Source: Flavobacterium sp.
Lineage (GTDB): Bacteria; Bacteroidota; Bacteroidia; Flavobacteriales; Flavobacteriaceae
DNA: 64,000 nucleotides
Assembly (NCBI GenBank): GCA_014379405.1
Contig: JACMLU010000027.1
Span: forward strand, 62,001 to 126,000
Reading direction: 5' to 3'
In this document: piece by piece, positions 36,172-44,990 of the stretch
How positions within the stretch are numbered: the first letter of the stretch is position 1
Layout: each line of letters opens with the position of its first letter
The notes under the pieces: model-generated
Told to the model about the DNA's origin: nothing
The model's input: only the letters and a program-made list of their open reading frames with translations
Databases searched by the model: none
Made by a program: the position numbers and the translations under genes

Positions 36172-36933
36172 ATGACAAAAAGTATAAAAATAGAACATTT
36201 AAAAAAAATTGTTGAAAATGAATTTTTAAATATAACAAAATACTTAATCCCTGGTGAAATTGATAAATTGAGCCTAGGAACTGCTGGGTTATTTTTAAAT
36301 TCAATTTTTGAACATTTACATTCTTTAAATTTATTACTAGATTTGGGTCTTATAGAAAGTGCCGCTTCAGTTTCAACCTCTCTGTGGGAGCGTTCAATCA
36401 CTTTGCAATATATAATGACAAATCATATTGAATTTACAAAAGCACATGCTAAACATGATAAGGTTAAAAAAACTCCTTGGAATATTAAGCAAATGGTAAA
36501 TGGAATTATTGATTTTGAAAACCATAAAGTGAGAAATCCTGAAATTGAAAAGGATCTTTTATATATGCAGTATACTTATTTATGTGCTATAAAACACGGG
36601 AGCCCATTTACAATGACATATTTGAATAGGATTGAGAAAGACAATAATACAGTTATTGGTTTAAAACCAAATTTTACAAAACAAGACGAAGACTTAAAGA
36701 ACTATTTATTACTACTTTCAATTACCACAGCTTTCGAAGGAATTCTTAAGTTCTCAAAAGTATTTTGTAAAAAAGAAAAAAATGAGCAGCTGGCAAGACT
36801 AAATAGAAAAATAACACAAACAATAATCAAAGATTTAAATTTAGATGTTCCACAAATTATTTATTCAGATGAAAAAGAGTTTAAAACAGATTTTTGGGAA
36901 TATTTACAGAACCTTGACAAAAACGGTAACTAA
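36172..36933 (+). CDS. DUF5677-like helical protein (cassette-type gene)
   Basis: 253 aa, all-helical and soluble. LLLDLGLIESAASVSTSLWERSITLQYIMTNHIEFTKAHAK matches the core of the DUF5677 family (helical bundle, unknown function, common in accessory regions). The stop codon itself lies within a TAACAGC box (36931-36937), the same box seen after the cassette genes at 20-28 kb, so this may be a stray or separate cassette. Codon use is AT-rich. Confidence 0.75.
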   Translation: MTKSIKIEHLKKIVENEFLNITKYLIPGEIDKLSLGTAGLFLNSIFEHLHSLNLLLDLGLIESAASVSTSLWERSITLQYIMTNHIEFTKAHAKHDKVKKTPWNIKQMVNGIIDFENHKVRNPEIEKDLLYMQYTYLCAIKHGSPFTMTYLNRIEKDNNTVIGLKPNFTKQDEDLKNYLLLLSITTAFEGILKFSKVFCKKEKNEQLARLNRKITQTIIKDLNLDVPQIIYSDEKEFKTDFWEYLQNLDKNGN

Positions 36934-36937
36934 CAGC
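36931..36937 (+). repeat. TAACAGC box overlapping a stop codon
   Basis: Same box as at 23455, 27113 and 28125; here it includes the TAA stop of the preceding gene. A GCATTCCGTGCCC-type dispersed repeat lies further on (37033-37052). Confidence 0.7.
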
Positions 36938-37157
36938 TAAAGTTCTTTGCATACGCAGCAGGAACAACTTACCACACTTGTCCTCGTTTGCAGCCAACTC
37001 TGGTGCCTGCGTGCGGCGAGTTTCTAGTTCTTCCGCAATTGCATTCCGTGCCCATTCAAATAAGGATCTAAAGTGTATAAATTACATCTCTCGACCGCCT
37101 TTGAAAATTACTAAAAATGAATTGATATGCGATTGCTCAAATGATAAATTCCTGATT

Positions 37158-37583
37158 ATGGAAACAAAATACAATTTAGATCGTTTTTTAGAAGCACAAG
37201 AAACTACGTACAATGAGGCCTTGTACGAAATTAAAAAGGGTAAAAAGCAAAGCCATTGGATGTGGTTTATTTTTCCACAAATCGCAGGTTTGGGCTTCAC
37301 CGACTATAATGTATTCTACGCCATAAAAAATCTGGAAGAAGCAAATCAATATTTACGGCATCCGATTCTGGGTAAGCGCCTAATTGAAATTTCAAAAGCT
37401 GTTTTGGAAATAAATAGAAAAACAGCAAACGAAATCTTTGGAAAACCAGATGACAGAAAACTGAAGTCGTGCATGACCCTGTTTGCTCAAATACCGAATA
37501 CAGATCCAATATTTCAGAAAGTCTTGGATAAATATTATCAAGGAACCAAAGACGAAAAAACACTACAGTTGCTCAACAGTTAA
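37158..37583 (+). CDS. DUF1810 family protein
   Basis: 141 aa from ATG 37158. The track's longer N-terminus is repeat-derived. It matches DUF1810 well: YNLDRFLEAQETTYNEALYEIKKGKKQSHWMWFIFPQIAGLG, then HPILGKRLIEISKAVLEI and PDDRKLKSCMTLFA. The family is widespread in bacteria, small, cytosolic and without an established function (an ADP-ribose-related role has been suggested for relatives). A GCGGAATTGCATTCCGTGCC repeat follows (37595-37615). Confidence 0.92.
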   Translation: METKYNLDRFLEAQETTYNEALYEIKKGKKQSHWMWFIFPQIAGLGFTDYNVFYAIKNLEEANQYLRHPILGKRLIEISKAVLEINRKTANEIFGKPDDRKLKSCMTLFAQIPNTDPIFQKVLDKYYQGTKDEKTLQLLNS

Positions 37584-37672
37584 CATCCTTGTAGGCGGAA
37601 TTGCATTCCGTGCCCATCTCCAAACTCAAATACATTTCAGGATTGATCAATAAAAAGGAATGGAGTGTAAAA

Positions 37673-39034
37673 TCAAAAATGCACGATGTTCTCCAATTTG
37701 CCTTTTCGTAAATAACCTTGAATGATGTTTTTTGTATCGCGATTGTTCTGCATCGGGATTAGGATGTCTTTAAGCATTTCTATTTGGGTAACGGGATACT
37801 TCAAATCATAATAAGCATAGCCCTTGTAAATTCCGTTTTCTATCAAAATAACACTCTGTTCGCTGCTGTTTCTGCCACAGTCATGGAGCAACATATTATT
37901 GGCTTCAAAACTCTTGCTATCGATAAATTCTTGAACCCTTCTGTTATATTCTTCAGGCATAATGTGGCCAATGCATGCACCGTCACATTCTTTTATTGTA
38001 TATTGAAAACACTCCTTTTGGGTTTGATACAAGCCTGTAAATTTTTGGCATAATCGGTACTGTGATGTAATTTTGAACAAGACGTTTTTGCCTTCGGCCA
38101 GCGAAGCAAACGAGGTAATTTCCTTTTTTAGACCATCTGCCTTTTGCAGTTTTAAATTCAAATAGCCATTTTCGTCTTTCTCGGCGTAAAGTGCAAACTG
38201 AAAAATGCTCTTTCTTTGCGCCCGATTATAGATGGGTTTGTTGCTTTTGATCTCGTCACTTTCTTTCAATAAAGCAATAAGCTCACTACCCGTTTCTTCA
38301 TAGGTTACGGTAGTAACTTCGGTTTGAATCTTTTTGCATTTAGTCGAAGTCCCGGTAAAATGCTGGTTGATTCTTTTCTTGATGTTCCTGCTTTTGCCAA
38401 TATAAATGAGCTTTCCTTTTGCGTTGTAAATGTAATAAACACCACTCCCGGAAGGTATACCTTCCAATATGTCCCTCAATTTGGGAGTAATCCCCTTTTG
38501 GATAGCATCTTTAATAAGCTCATTGATTATTACATTGCTTTGGTCTTTATCCAAAAGGGCTTGGAACAGCTTCTCGGTTGGCATCGCCTCACCACTGGAT
38601 CGGGCAATGTCTGCCACAGGTATTTCCAAAGCACGAACAAAATTATTCAAATGGTCTGGTAGATGTTCAGGCAATAATCTTTTGCCCAATTCCATCGTGC
38701 AAAGTGTTCTTTTGGCAAAATCATAACCCAAACCGTGAAATTCAGTGCGTAGAATTCTATACTTAAAATCGGCATTGTGCGCTACCAAAACGCAACCATC
38801 GGTCATTTCAATAATGCGTTTGGCAACCTCAAAAAACTTTGGTGCACTTTGCAGCATCTCGTTATTAATCCCGCTCATTTTTAATGCTAATGGCTGAATG
38901 GGTATTTCAGGATTAACCAAACTAATAAATTGATCCACGATCTCGTGACCATTATGTTTAGATAGGACGATAGCCGTAATTCCTTCTTTTTCGAATGGTC
39001 CTCCGGTTGTTGCGATGTCAATTATGGTGTACAA
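37673..39034 (-). CDS. Exonuclease/GIY-YIG fusion with degenerate exonuclease domain
   Basis: 453 aa, paralogue of 19248. The frame begins at TTG 39034; no in-frame ATG lies near, and MYTIIDI aligns with the normal family start. Exonuclease motifs are broken: DIATTGG (Glu to Ala), HNADFKYR (Asp to Lys) and ARSSGEAMPT (His and Asp lost). The GIY-YIG half is intact (GVYYIYNAKGKLIYIGKSRNIKKRI) and the C-terminus matches the paralogue. It is probably an endonuclease whose exonuclease fold now serves another use. A TATCTTTG box at 39095-39102 (minus strand) fits its promoter. It is not an obvious pseudogene, since the frame is whole. Confidence 0.88.
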   Translation of the reverse strand: MYTIIDIATTGGPFEKEGITAIVLSKHNGHEIVDQFISLVNPEIPIQPLALKMSGINNEMLQSAPKFFEVAKRIIEMTDGCVLVAHNADFKYRILRTEFHGLGYDFAKRTLCTMELGKRLLPEHLPDHLNNFVRALEIPVADIARSSGEAMPTEKLFQALLDKDQSNVIINELIKDAIQKGITPKLRDILEGIPSGSGVYYIYNAKGKLIYIGKSRNIKKRINQHFTGTSTKCKKIQTEVTTVTYEETGSELIALLKESDEIKSNKPIYNRAQRKSIFQFALYAEKDENGYLNLKLQKADGLKKEITSFASLAEGKNVLFKITSQYRLCQKFTGLYQTQKECFQYTIKECDGACIGHIMPEEYNRRVQEFIDSKSFEANNMLLHDCGRNSSEQSVILIENGIYKGYAYYDLKYPVTQIEMLKDILIPMQNNRDTKNIIQGYLRKGKLENIVHF

Positions 39035-39354
39035 AATCAGTCTTCAATTTAGGGTCTACGGTTGACAGCTTTGCTGCAACCAATTTTCTTCCCCCAAAGA
39101 TACGGCTTCTTGGCAAAACAATAATGTTTCTCAACCAGTTGCAAGCAGCTACTCATTTGAAATACAACAAGGAAAAGTTGCTGCCCCCAAATGTTGTGTC
39201 TACCGTTCACCCGGAATTCCATTCAATTCGAAAACAGGACAACTATAGAACATTTAACATTCAATTATAAACAACAAATCACTTTATTTCCTAATTTTAA
39301 AAGTTGAACTCTAATTATAACCTCCCTCCTCTAACTTCTAACCTCCCACTTCCC
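39035..39354. other. Divergent intergenic region
   Basis: Carries the minus-strand promoter box (39095-39102) for the exonuclease-like gene and a G-free simple repeat (39310-39354) ending at the SRAP start codon. ORF 38995 is not supported. Confidence 0.6.
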
Positions 39355-39996
39355 ATGTGTTTCCACACCGAACAAACAAAACTACCCTTAGAATTAGAAA
39401 CCAGGTTCAAGGCAAACCTGGACAATCCTGCGGAGTTCCATCCGCAAAACAACATCAATGGTTTTGACTATCCGGAAACACCGGTCGTAATCGACGAAAA
39501 ACCACAAATTATCACGCACTACAATTGGGGTCTTATCCCGGCTTGGGCTAAAGATGAAGAAATTCAAAAATACACCCTAAACGCCAAAATTGAAACAGTT
39601 AATGAAAAACCATCCTTCAAAAACTCGGTCAACAAAAGATGTCTGGTAATCGCCAATGGTTATTTCGAATGGCAATGGCTGGATCCCAAAGGAAAAAACA
39701 AACAGAAATACGAAATAGGACTGCCAAACGAAGAATTGTTTGCTTTCGCAGGATTGTACTCCCATTGGGTAGATAAAAACACGGGACAAATAAAAAACAC
39801 CTACACCATTCTGACTACGACAGCCAGTCCACTGCTGGAAGAAATTCACAATAACAAAAAAAGAATGCCGGTTGTTTTGAAACAAGAGGACGAAATGAAA
39901 TGGCTGCAACATGAAACGATACAAAATTTTGCCTATCCCTATCAAGTAAATTTAGTCGCTAAACAAATACATCCTGATAAAGCAACTCTATGGTAA
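39355..39996 (+). CDS. SRAP family protein (YedK/HMCES-like)
   Basis: 213 aa from ATG 39355, chosen because the family needs Cys as residue 2 (MCFHTEQ), the residue that links to abasic sites in single-stranded DNA. Other SRAP boxes: HYNWGLIPAWAKDE, LNAKIETVNEKPSFKNSVNKRCLVIANGYFEWQW and a later TTTASPLLEEIHNNKKRMPVVL with the catalytic His region. It protects abasic sites during replication and is usually part of the damage response. The track start at 39304 would place Cys18 internally. Its 3' end overlaps the convergent gene at 39959 by 38 bases. Confidence 0.95.
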   Translation: MCFHTEQTKLPLELETRFKANLDNPAEFHPQNNINGFDYPETPVVIDEKPQIITHYNWGLIPAWAKDEEIQKYTLNAKIETVNEKPSFKNSVNKRCLVIANGYFEWQWLDPKGKNKQKYEIGLPNEELFAFAGLYSHWVDKNTGQIKNTYTILTTTASPLLEEIHNNKKRMPVVLKQEDEMKWLQHETIQNFAYPYQVNLVAKQIHPDKATLW

Positions 39997-40354
39997 TTTC
40001 TTTTTTCGTTTCACCTTCTTCAACAATGATGGTTGTCCACCATGGTGCATAATTTTCAACCAAATAGTGAAATGCCCTAAGAACTTCCTTCTCGCTGCTT
40101 TCTAAATCAACACCCAAGTTTTTCTCATAACCAATAATTCTAAAAAACACGCCTTCGGTAAGCAATTCATCTTGCTCGTCAGCAGTATTATCAGGCGCAT
40201 ACCCAAAATAATGAATGGAAGTACCAGCATTAGCCAACAACCCAATCAAATCCTTTTTCACGGTTAAGAATAAAGCTTCATCCATCAACCCATAAGGCAC
40301 TTCAATACCGTTGGCATTAATAGTCAAGGCAAACTCATCAAATTGTAATTCCAT
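39959..40354 (-). CDS. Hypothetical small protein, convergent with SRAP
   Basis: 131 aa from ATG 40354; the track's M at 40360 is a TTG. Acidic, alpha/beta and soluble. The stop lies within the end of the SRAP gene, a 38-base tail-to-tail overlap. No domain recognised. Confidence 0.7.
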   Translation of the reverse strand: MELQFDEFALTINANGIEVPYGLMDEALFLTVKKDLIGLLANAGTSIHYFGYAPDNTADEQDELLTEGVFFRIIGYEKNLGVDLESSEKEVLRAFHYLVENYAPWWTTIIVEEGETKKEITIELLYQDVFV

Positions 40355-40557
40355 AATCAAATCTTTCAGTAAAAATAATTAAAATAGACAATTATAATAC
40401 CATTAGAATGAATTTCATAACAAAAAGTATCACAATAAAATTTGTGATAATTGGTGTAATTTGTGGTCAATCTTTTAAAAAATTCTGCGTAGATCAGTGC
40501 AAATTGGTGGCCAAAACAATTAATATAAAATTAACGCTCCCTCCCTTCCACCCCTCT

Positions 40558-40565
40558 TATATTTG
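40558..40565 (+). promoter_or_regulatory. -7 box of the S1/P1 nuclease gene
   Basis: TATATTTG, 16 bases before ATG 40581, leaving a very short leader. Confidence 0.6.
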
Positions 40566-40580
40566 CAAAAAATAAAAGCA

Positions 40581-41360
40581 ATGAACAAAGCCCTATTTAC
40601 CCTAACATTTCTACTGACACTACTAATTTATCCTATCAAAACTTTCGCCTGGGGAAGTAAAGGACACGCTTTAGTCGCTGAGGTGGCTTTCAACTATATG
40701 GACGAAAATACCAAGAAAGAAGTCCTGAAATACCTCGATGGTATGACAATCCAAGAAGCGGCCAACTGGATGGACAATATAAAAAGTGACCATTCCTATG
40801 ATTTTATGAGAGCTTATCATTTTGCCAATTTTGAAAAAGGCACAAATGTGGTAGAAACAAGCGGCGCCAATATAATTTACCAATTAAACGCGGCCATAAA
40901 AGAGTTAAAAAACAAAGAAAAATTCTCCAAAGAAGAAATCAATACCAAAATAAAAATCCTTTTCCATTTAATGGGAGACTTACACCAACCTTTACACGTA
41001 GGTTATGGAGAAGACAAAGGAGGTAATACAATGCAAATCAACTACAATTTCCGCGGCACTAACCTCCATTCTTTGTGGGATTCCGGCATAATCGAATACA
41101 AAAAAATTAGCCTTTCTGATTGCTTAAATACAAACAAGTATTCACCAAATGAAATCAGAGCCCTTCAAAACATTGATGTAGTCTATTGGGCAACAGGTTC
41201 CAGATCCTACCTACCTCAAATTTACAAAACAGGCGGAAACAAAATCAACGAAGAATATGTTGATGCGTGCGTCCCAATAATCGAAAATCAAATCCTAAAA
41301 GCAGGAATCCGCCTGGCAGGAGTCCTAAACGAAGTCTTCCAAATTAAAAAATTAATATAA
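40581..41360 (+). CDS. S1/P1 nuclease family protein, exported
   Basis: 259 aa from ATG 40581. A signal peptide ends at TFAWGSKGH; Trp and His at the new N-terminus would be the first zinc ligands of the P1 fold. Further zinc ligands appear in NWMDNIKSD, AYHFANFE and ILFHLMGDLHQPLHVGYGEDKGGNTMQI, where the HxxGDxHQPLH box is typical. It hydrolyses single-stranded RNA/DNA and 3'-nucleotides outside the cytoplasm. Size is normal for the family. It stands alone with its own promoter. Confidence 0.95.
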   Translation: MNKALFTLTFLLTLLIYPIKTFAWGSKGHALVAEVAFNYMDENTKKEVLKYLDGMTIQEAANWMDNIKSDHSYDFMRAYHFANFEKGTNVVETSGANIIYQLNAAIKELKNKEKFSKEEINTKIKILFHLMGDLHQPLHVGYGEDKGGNTMQINYNFRGTNLHSLWDSGIIEYKKISLSDCLNTNKYSPNEIRALQNIDVVYWATGSRSYLPQIYKTGGNKINEEYVDACVPIIENQILKAGIRLAGVLNEVFQIKKLI

Positions 41361-41487
41361 GAGTTAAAGATAAGTTTTTTGGCAATTTACTTTGTAAATA
41401 GTTAATAGCCAACTCTTTTACCACAGTGGAGAAATTTATGTAATTTTGTTTTCGCTACCATTTCAGTAAAATAAAAAAATAGTCAAA

Positions 41488-42351
41488 ATGGAAAACATAC
41501 CTATAAGACAAATTCATAAAATTCCAACAGAACCTAGTTTATCTGCAAGCTTTAGCATAAGGGATATTCAAGAGTTGTTGGAGGAAAAAGACATGGTCCA
41601 AGATCTCCATAGACATGATTTTTACTATATATTGGTTTTAAAAAAAGGAAATGGTTCTCATGAAATTGATTTTAAACACTATGAAATTAAGGACCATAGT
41701 ATATTCTTGATGCGCCCTGGTCAAGTGCATCAGCTGGTTTTGAAAGCCGGAAGTACTGGATATTTACTTCAATTTAAAAAAGATTTTTTTTATACCCAAA
41801 ATAAGTTTTCTCAAGAGCTATTGCGGAAGGTCAGTCACCTCAACTTTTGCAATCTTGATAGCGATGGCTTTAGCAAGTTAGATACCATTTTATCGTCAAT
41901 TTTAAAAGAGTATACTGATAGACAAGAAGGATTTCAAGAAGTCATAAAATCAAATCTAAGTGTTTTCTTTATTGAATTGGTCCGACATCGTCAAAATAAA
42001 ATAATAGCTTCTAAGGAAAACAACCCATATGCCCAGGAACAATTGGAAAAATTTTTATCTCTTTTGGATACAAACATTACTAGTAACAAACAAGTGTCCC
42101 AATATGCCGATATGTTGAATATTTCGACCTACCAACTGAATGCTGTTACAAAGACATTACTGAATAAAACACCTTCTGAACTGATCAATGAGTACATTGT
42201 TTTGGAATCAAAAAGACAACTTCTGGCAACATCCAATCAAGTAAATCAAATAGCAGATTACCTTGGTTATGATGACATATCCTATTTTATTAGGTTTTTT
42301 AAAAAACATACTGGATATTCTCCAGAAGCTTTCAGAAACAATTTCAAATAA
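41488..42351 (+). CDS. AraC-family regulator with cupin N-terminus
   Basis: 287 aa. Residues ~30-110 resemble an AraC ligand-binding cupin (HDFYYILVLKKGNGSHEIDFKHYEIKDHSIFLMRPGQVHQ). Residues ~190-285 are two HTHs (NKQVSQYADMLNISTYQLNAVTKTLLNK; QIADYLGYDDISYFIRFFKKHTGYSPEAFR). Directly after its stop lies motif A1, a 21-bp-phased direct repeat, which also occurs before 47281 and 60152, so this protein is the best candidate regulator of those promoters. Ligand unknown. Confidence 0.9.
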   Translation: MENIPIRQIHKIPTEPSLSASFSIRDIQELLEEKDMVQDLHRHDFYYILVLKKGNGSHEIDFKHYEIKDHSIFLMRPGQVHQLVLKAGSTGYLLQFKKDFFYTQNKFSQELLRKVSHLNFCNLDSDGFSKLDTILSSILKEYTDRQEGFQEVIKSNLSVFFIELVRHRQNKIIASKENNPYAQEQLEKFLSLLDTNITSNKQVSQYADMLNISTYQLNAVTKTLLNKTPSELINEYIVLESKRQLLATSNQVNQIADYLGYDDISYFIRFFKKHTGYSPEAFRNNFK

Positions 42352-42408
42352 GTCCTACTCAACTTTATTTTTGTCCTATCGTTAAAATCAAGTTCACTTA
42401 TACCTTTG
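42352..42408 (+). promoter_or_regulatory. Promoter motif A1
   Basis: GTCCTA at 42352 and 42373 (21 bases apart), then TACCTTTG at 42401, 28 bases on. The first box begins at the base after the AraC stop codon. It drives the operon from 42444. Confidence 0.8.
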
Positions 42409-42443
42409 CTGAATAAATTATAAATATTCAAAAAGCATTATGT

Positions 42444-42668
42444 ATGAAAACAAAAATGAAATTAATGGCAGCACTAAAAATATGGGTGGTAATTTACCCT
42501 TCTATTACACTATTTCTTTACCTATTGGGTAATTCCTCATTAGTTTTACCTTTGTATTTAAAGACATTATTTCTAACACTTATATTAGTCCCTTGGGTAG
42601 TTTTTATAGGGGTGCCATTTGTAGATTCCATCATACGTCGACTTTCTACTCATGTTGATAAAAAATAA
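42444..42668 (+). CDS. Small membrane protein
   Basis: 74 aa with two membrane helices (LKIWVVIYPSITLFLYLLGN and TLFLTLILVPWVVFIGVPFVD) and a charged tail. First gene of the A1-driven operon, and the next gene begins 6 bases after its stop. No family recognised. Confidence 0.75.
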   Translation: MKTKMKLMAALKIWVVIYPSITLFLYLLGNSSLVLPLYLKTLFLTLILVPWVVFIGVPFVDSIIRRLSTHVDKK

Positions 42669-42674
42669 TAAAAG

Positions 42675-43181
42675 ATGAAAATCGTAAAAATCATTCTTGT
42701 AGGTATTGGTGCTACAGTGGCTATAGATTGTTTTACATTTATAGTAAGCCTTGTTGGCAATACTTCACGTGGGATCCTTTTTTTGGGAAGATGGTTGGCA
42801 TACATGCCCAAAGGAAAGTTTTTACATCACTCCATTGTTGAAACACCAAGTATTACAAACGAACTGCTAATTGGGCAAATAGCTCACTACAGTATTGGAA
42901 TAACCTTTGCATTTTTATTAGTAGCAATATATGGAAGTAAATGGCTTACGAAACCAAAATTGTTTCCAGCTTTGGTCATTGCACTCATTTCTTTAATTCT
43001 TCCAATTTTTATTTTGCAACCTGCACTTGGTTTTGGAATTGCTTTTTCAAATAGGCCTGAGCAAGGTCTACTTATTTTAAAGTCTTTAATGATCCATTTG
43101 GTATACGGATTTGGGTTATATCAATCAGCAAAAACCATCAATGGTGTTCGCAATACATCATTTCAAAGAATAAAACATTAG
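42675..43181 (+). CDS. DUF2938-like membrane protein
   Basis: 168 aa with four membrane segments. GIGATVAIDCFTFIVSLVG and HYSIGITFAFLLVAIYGSKWL fit the DUF2938 family. It is known to sit with redox and stress genes, function not established. In an operon with the small membrane protein before it and the oxidoreductase after it (spacing 22 bases). Confidence 0.8.
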   Translation: MKIVKIILVGIGATVAIDCFTFIVSLVGNTSRGILFLGRWLAYMPKGKFLHHSIVETPSITNELLIGQIAHYSIGITFAFLLVAIYGSKWLTKPKLFPALVIALISLILPIFILQPALGFGIAFSNRPEQGLLILKSLMIHLVYGFGLYQSAKTINGVRNTSFQRIKH

Positions 43182-43203
43182 TACAATTGACAGCTTCAAA
43201 AAT

Positions 43204-44211
43204 ATGTTGAGACGAAAATTTATTAAACAAAGTGGGCTAGCAATTGTAGGGCTTTCATTGCCATTGCCATTTCCATCAACGAAAACAGTAAAAAAGAAAA
43301 AGATGAAAAACAAGAAACAATATGATGTAATAATTGTAGGTGGCAGTTATTCAGGGCTTGCCGCCGGAATGGCTCTTGGAAGAGCCTTGAAAAAAGTATT
43401 AATAATAGACAGTGGAAAGCCCTGTAATGCACCAACTCCGCAATCCCATAACTTCCTAACCCAAGATGGAAAAACTCCAGCAGCGATAGCGGCACTTGCC
43501 AAACAACAAGTAGTACTATATGAGACGATAACTTTTATTAATGGTTTGGCTACCAATGGCAGAAAAACGGAAGAGGGTTTTGAAATTCAGGTAGCTTCCG
43601 GTGAAATATTTCATTCGACCAAGTTAATCATTGCGACTGGCATTAAAGATATTTTACCCAACATTGAAGGAGTTTCTGATTGTTGGGGCATATCGATGTT
43701 GCATTGTCCCTATTGTCACGGATATGAAGTTCGAAATGAAAAAACAGGTATTTTGGGTAACGGGGAACACGCTTATGAATTAGCCCAATTAATTTCCAAT
43801 TGGACTACTGATTTAACCGTGTATACCAATGGAAAATCATCATTGACCGTCGAACAAACACAGAAATTGTCAAACCATCAAATAAATATTATTGAAAAGG
43901 ATATTGAAAGACTAGAACACAATACCGGTTATTTGCAAAATATCATTTTCAAAGATGGAACCAAGCGGGAAGTAAAAGCTATGTATTCTCGTAACTCGTT
44001 TGAACAACATTGCACAATTCCCGAATCTTTGGGTTGTGCATTAGATGATGAAGGCTATATCAAAGTAAATCCTTTACAGGAAACATCGGTTGATGGCGTT
44101 TTTGCCTGTGGCGACAACACCACTCGTTTGCGAACCGTAGCCAATGCCGTGGCAATGGGAACAACGGCAGGTATGACCGCAAGTAAAAAAATGATTTTAG
44201 AACAATTTTAA
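43204..44211 (+). CDS. Thioredoxin-reductase-like flavoprotein with Tat-like leader
   Basis: 335 aa. Residues 1-25 (MLRRKFIKQSGLAIVGLSLPLP) look like a twin-arginine signal. The flavoprotein proper starts near residue 35 (second Met, KNKKQYDVIIVGGSYSGLAAG). It has an FAD-binding GxGxxG-like start, a CPYC redox pair (C168, C171), an NAD(P) motif (TGILGNGEHAYELAQ) and the C-terminal GVFACGDNT box. The family reduces thioredoxin-like or other small partners. An internal start would give a cytosolic form; if the leader is used the enzyme is exported, which is unusual. Confidence 0.88.
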   Translation: MLRRKFIKQSGLAIVGLSLPLPFPSTKTVKKKKMKNKKQYDVIIVGGSYSGLAAGMALGRALKKVLIIDSGKPCNAPTPQSHNFLTQDGKTPAAIAALAKQQVVLYETITFINGLATNGRKTEEGFEIQVASGEIFHSTKLIIATGIKDILPNIEGVSDCWGISMLHCPYCHGYEVRNEKTGILGNGEHAYELAQLISNWTTDLTVYTNGKSSLTVEQTQKLSNHQINIIEKDIERLEHNTGYLQNIIFKDGTKREVKAMYSRNSFEQHCTIPESLGCALDDEGYIKVNPLQETSVDGVFACGDNTTRLRTVANAVAMGTTAGMTASKKMILEQF

Positions 44212-44222
44212 TAAAAACAAGG

Positions 44223-44858
44223 ATGAATACAACTTGGGATAAAGAATATAAAGCAATGTGGGAGGAGAGATATATGAACCATGACTTTGTTTATGGTAAA
44301 GAACCCAATCTGTTTTTTAAGGAATGGCTTCAAAAATTGGAGTCTGGTTCTATATTGATGCCCGCTGATGGCGAGGGACGTAATGGTGTTTTTGCAGCAC
44401 AATCAGGATGGGAAGTAACCTCATCTGATTTAAGTGAAGAAGGGAAATCAAAAACGCTGCAACTTGCCAAAGAAAAACAAGTTGAACTGAATTATATTGT
44501 TGGCGATCTTGAAGAACTTCAGTTCCCAATGGTGTCCTTTGATGCCATTGGATTAATCTATGCCCATTTTGCAGCCGAAAAAAAATCAATGTTGCATAAG
44601 AAATTAAATAACTACCTGAAACCGGGAGGAATTGTTATTTTTGAGGCTTTCAGTAAAGCACACTTACTATTCAATGAACAAGACCCTAAAGTGGGTGGTC
44701 CTAAAAATATTGATATGTTGTTTTCTACAACTGAAATAGCAGCCGATTTTGAAAATTATGACATAGTATTATTAGAAGAAAAAGAAATTATTTTAGAAGA
44801 AGGCAAATATCATAATGGAATAAGCTCTGTGATTCGATTTGTTGGAAGAAAGAAATAA
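44223..44858 (+). CDS. Class I SAM-dependent methyltransferase (TehB/TPMT-like)
   Basis: 211 aa. Starts 11 bases after the reductase stop, so it is part of the same operon. SAM-binding motif I is ILMPADGEGRNGVFAA and motif II/III follow (SFDAIGLIYAHF; LKPGGIVIFEAF). The YGKEPNLFFKEWL start and overall size fit tellurite-resistance/thiopurine-type small-molecule methyltransferases. The substrate is unknown; thiol or metalloid methylation would agree with the redox neighbours. Confidence 0.9.
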   Translation: MNTTWDKEYKAMWEERYMNHDFVYGKEPNLFFKEWLQKLESGSILMPADGEGRNGVFAAQSGWEVTSSDLSEEGKSKTLQLAKEKQVELNYIVGDLEELQFPMVSFDAIGLIYAHFAAEKKSMLHKKLNNYLKPGGIVIFEAFSKAHLLFNEQDPKVGGPKNIDMLFSTTEIAADFENYDIVLLEEKEIILEEGKYHNGISSVIRFVGRKK

Positions 44859-44990
44859 AACCTTTCATAAATATTTACTCCTTTCTATACTTTTATTTAA
44901 TAATTTGCGGTTCTATAAACCGAAACTAATCAAGATACAAGTTTATACTTAATTCTAACCGTTGCTAGAAAATCTAATACTGACACCATT

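Noticed and set aside
20622-37615. CRISPR array
   Set aside because: Repeats in the accessory region are too long, too few and too diverged, and lack uniform spacers; no cas gene is seen.
38995-39270. 91-aa plus-strand ORF over the start of the exonuclease-like gene
   Set aside because: It overlaps the promoter box and start of a real minus-strand gene and shows no protein-like pattern.
39577-39945. 122-aa minus-strand ORF within the SRAP gene
   Set aside because: Shadow of a well-supported gene on the other strand.
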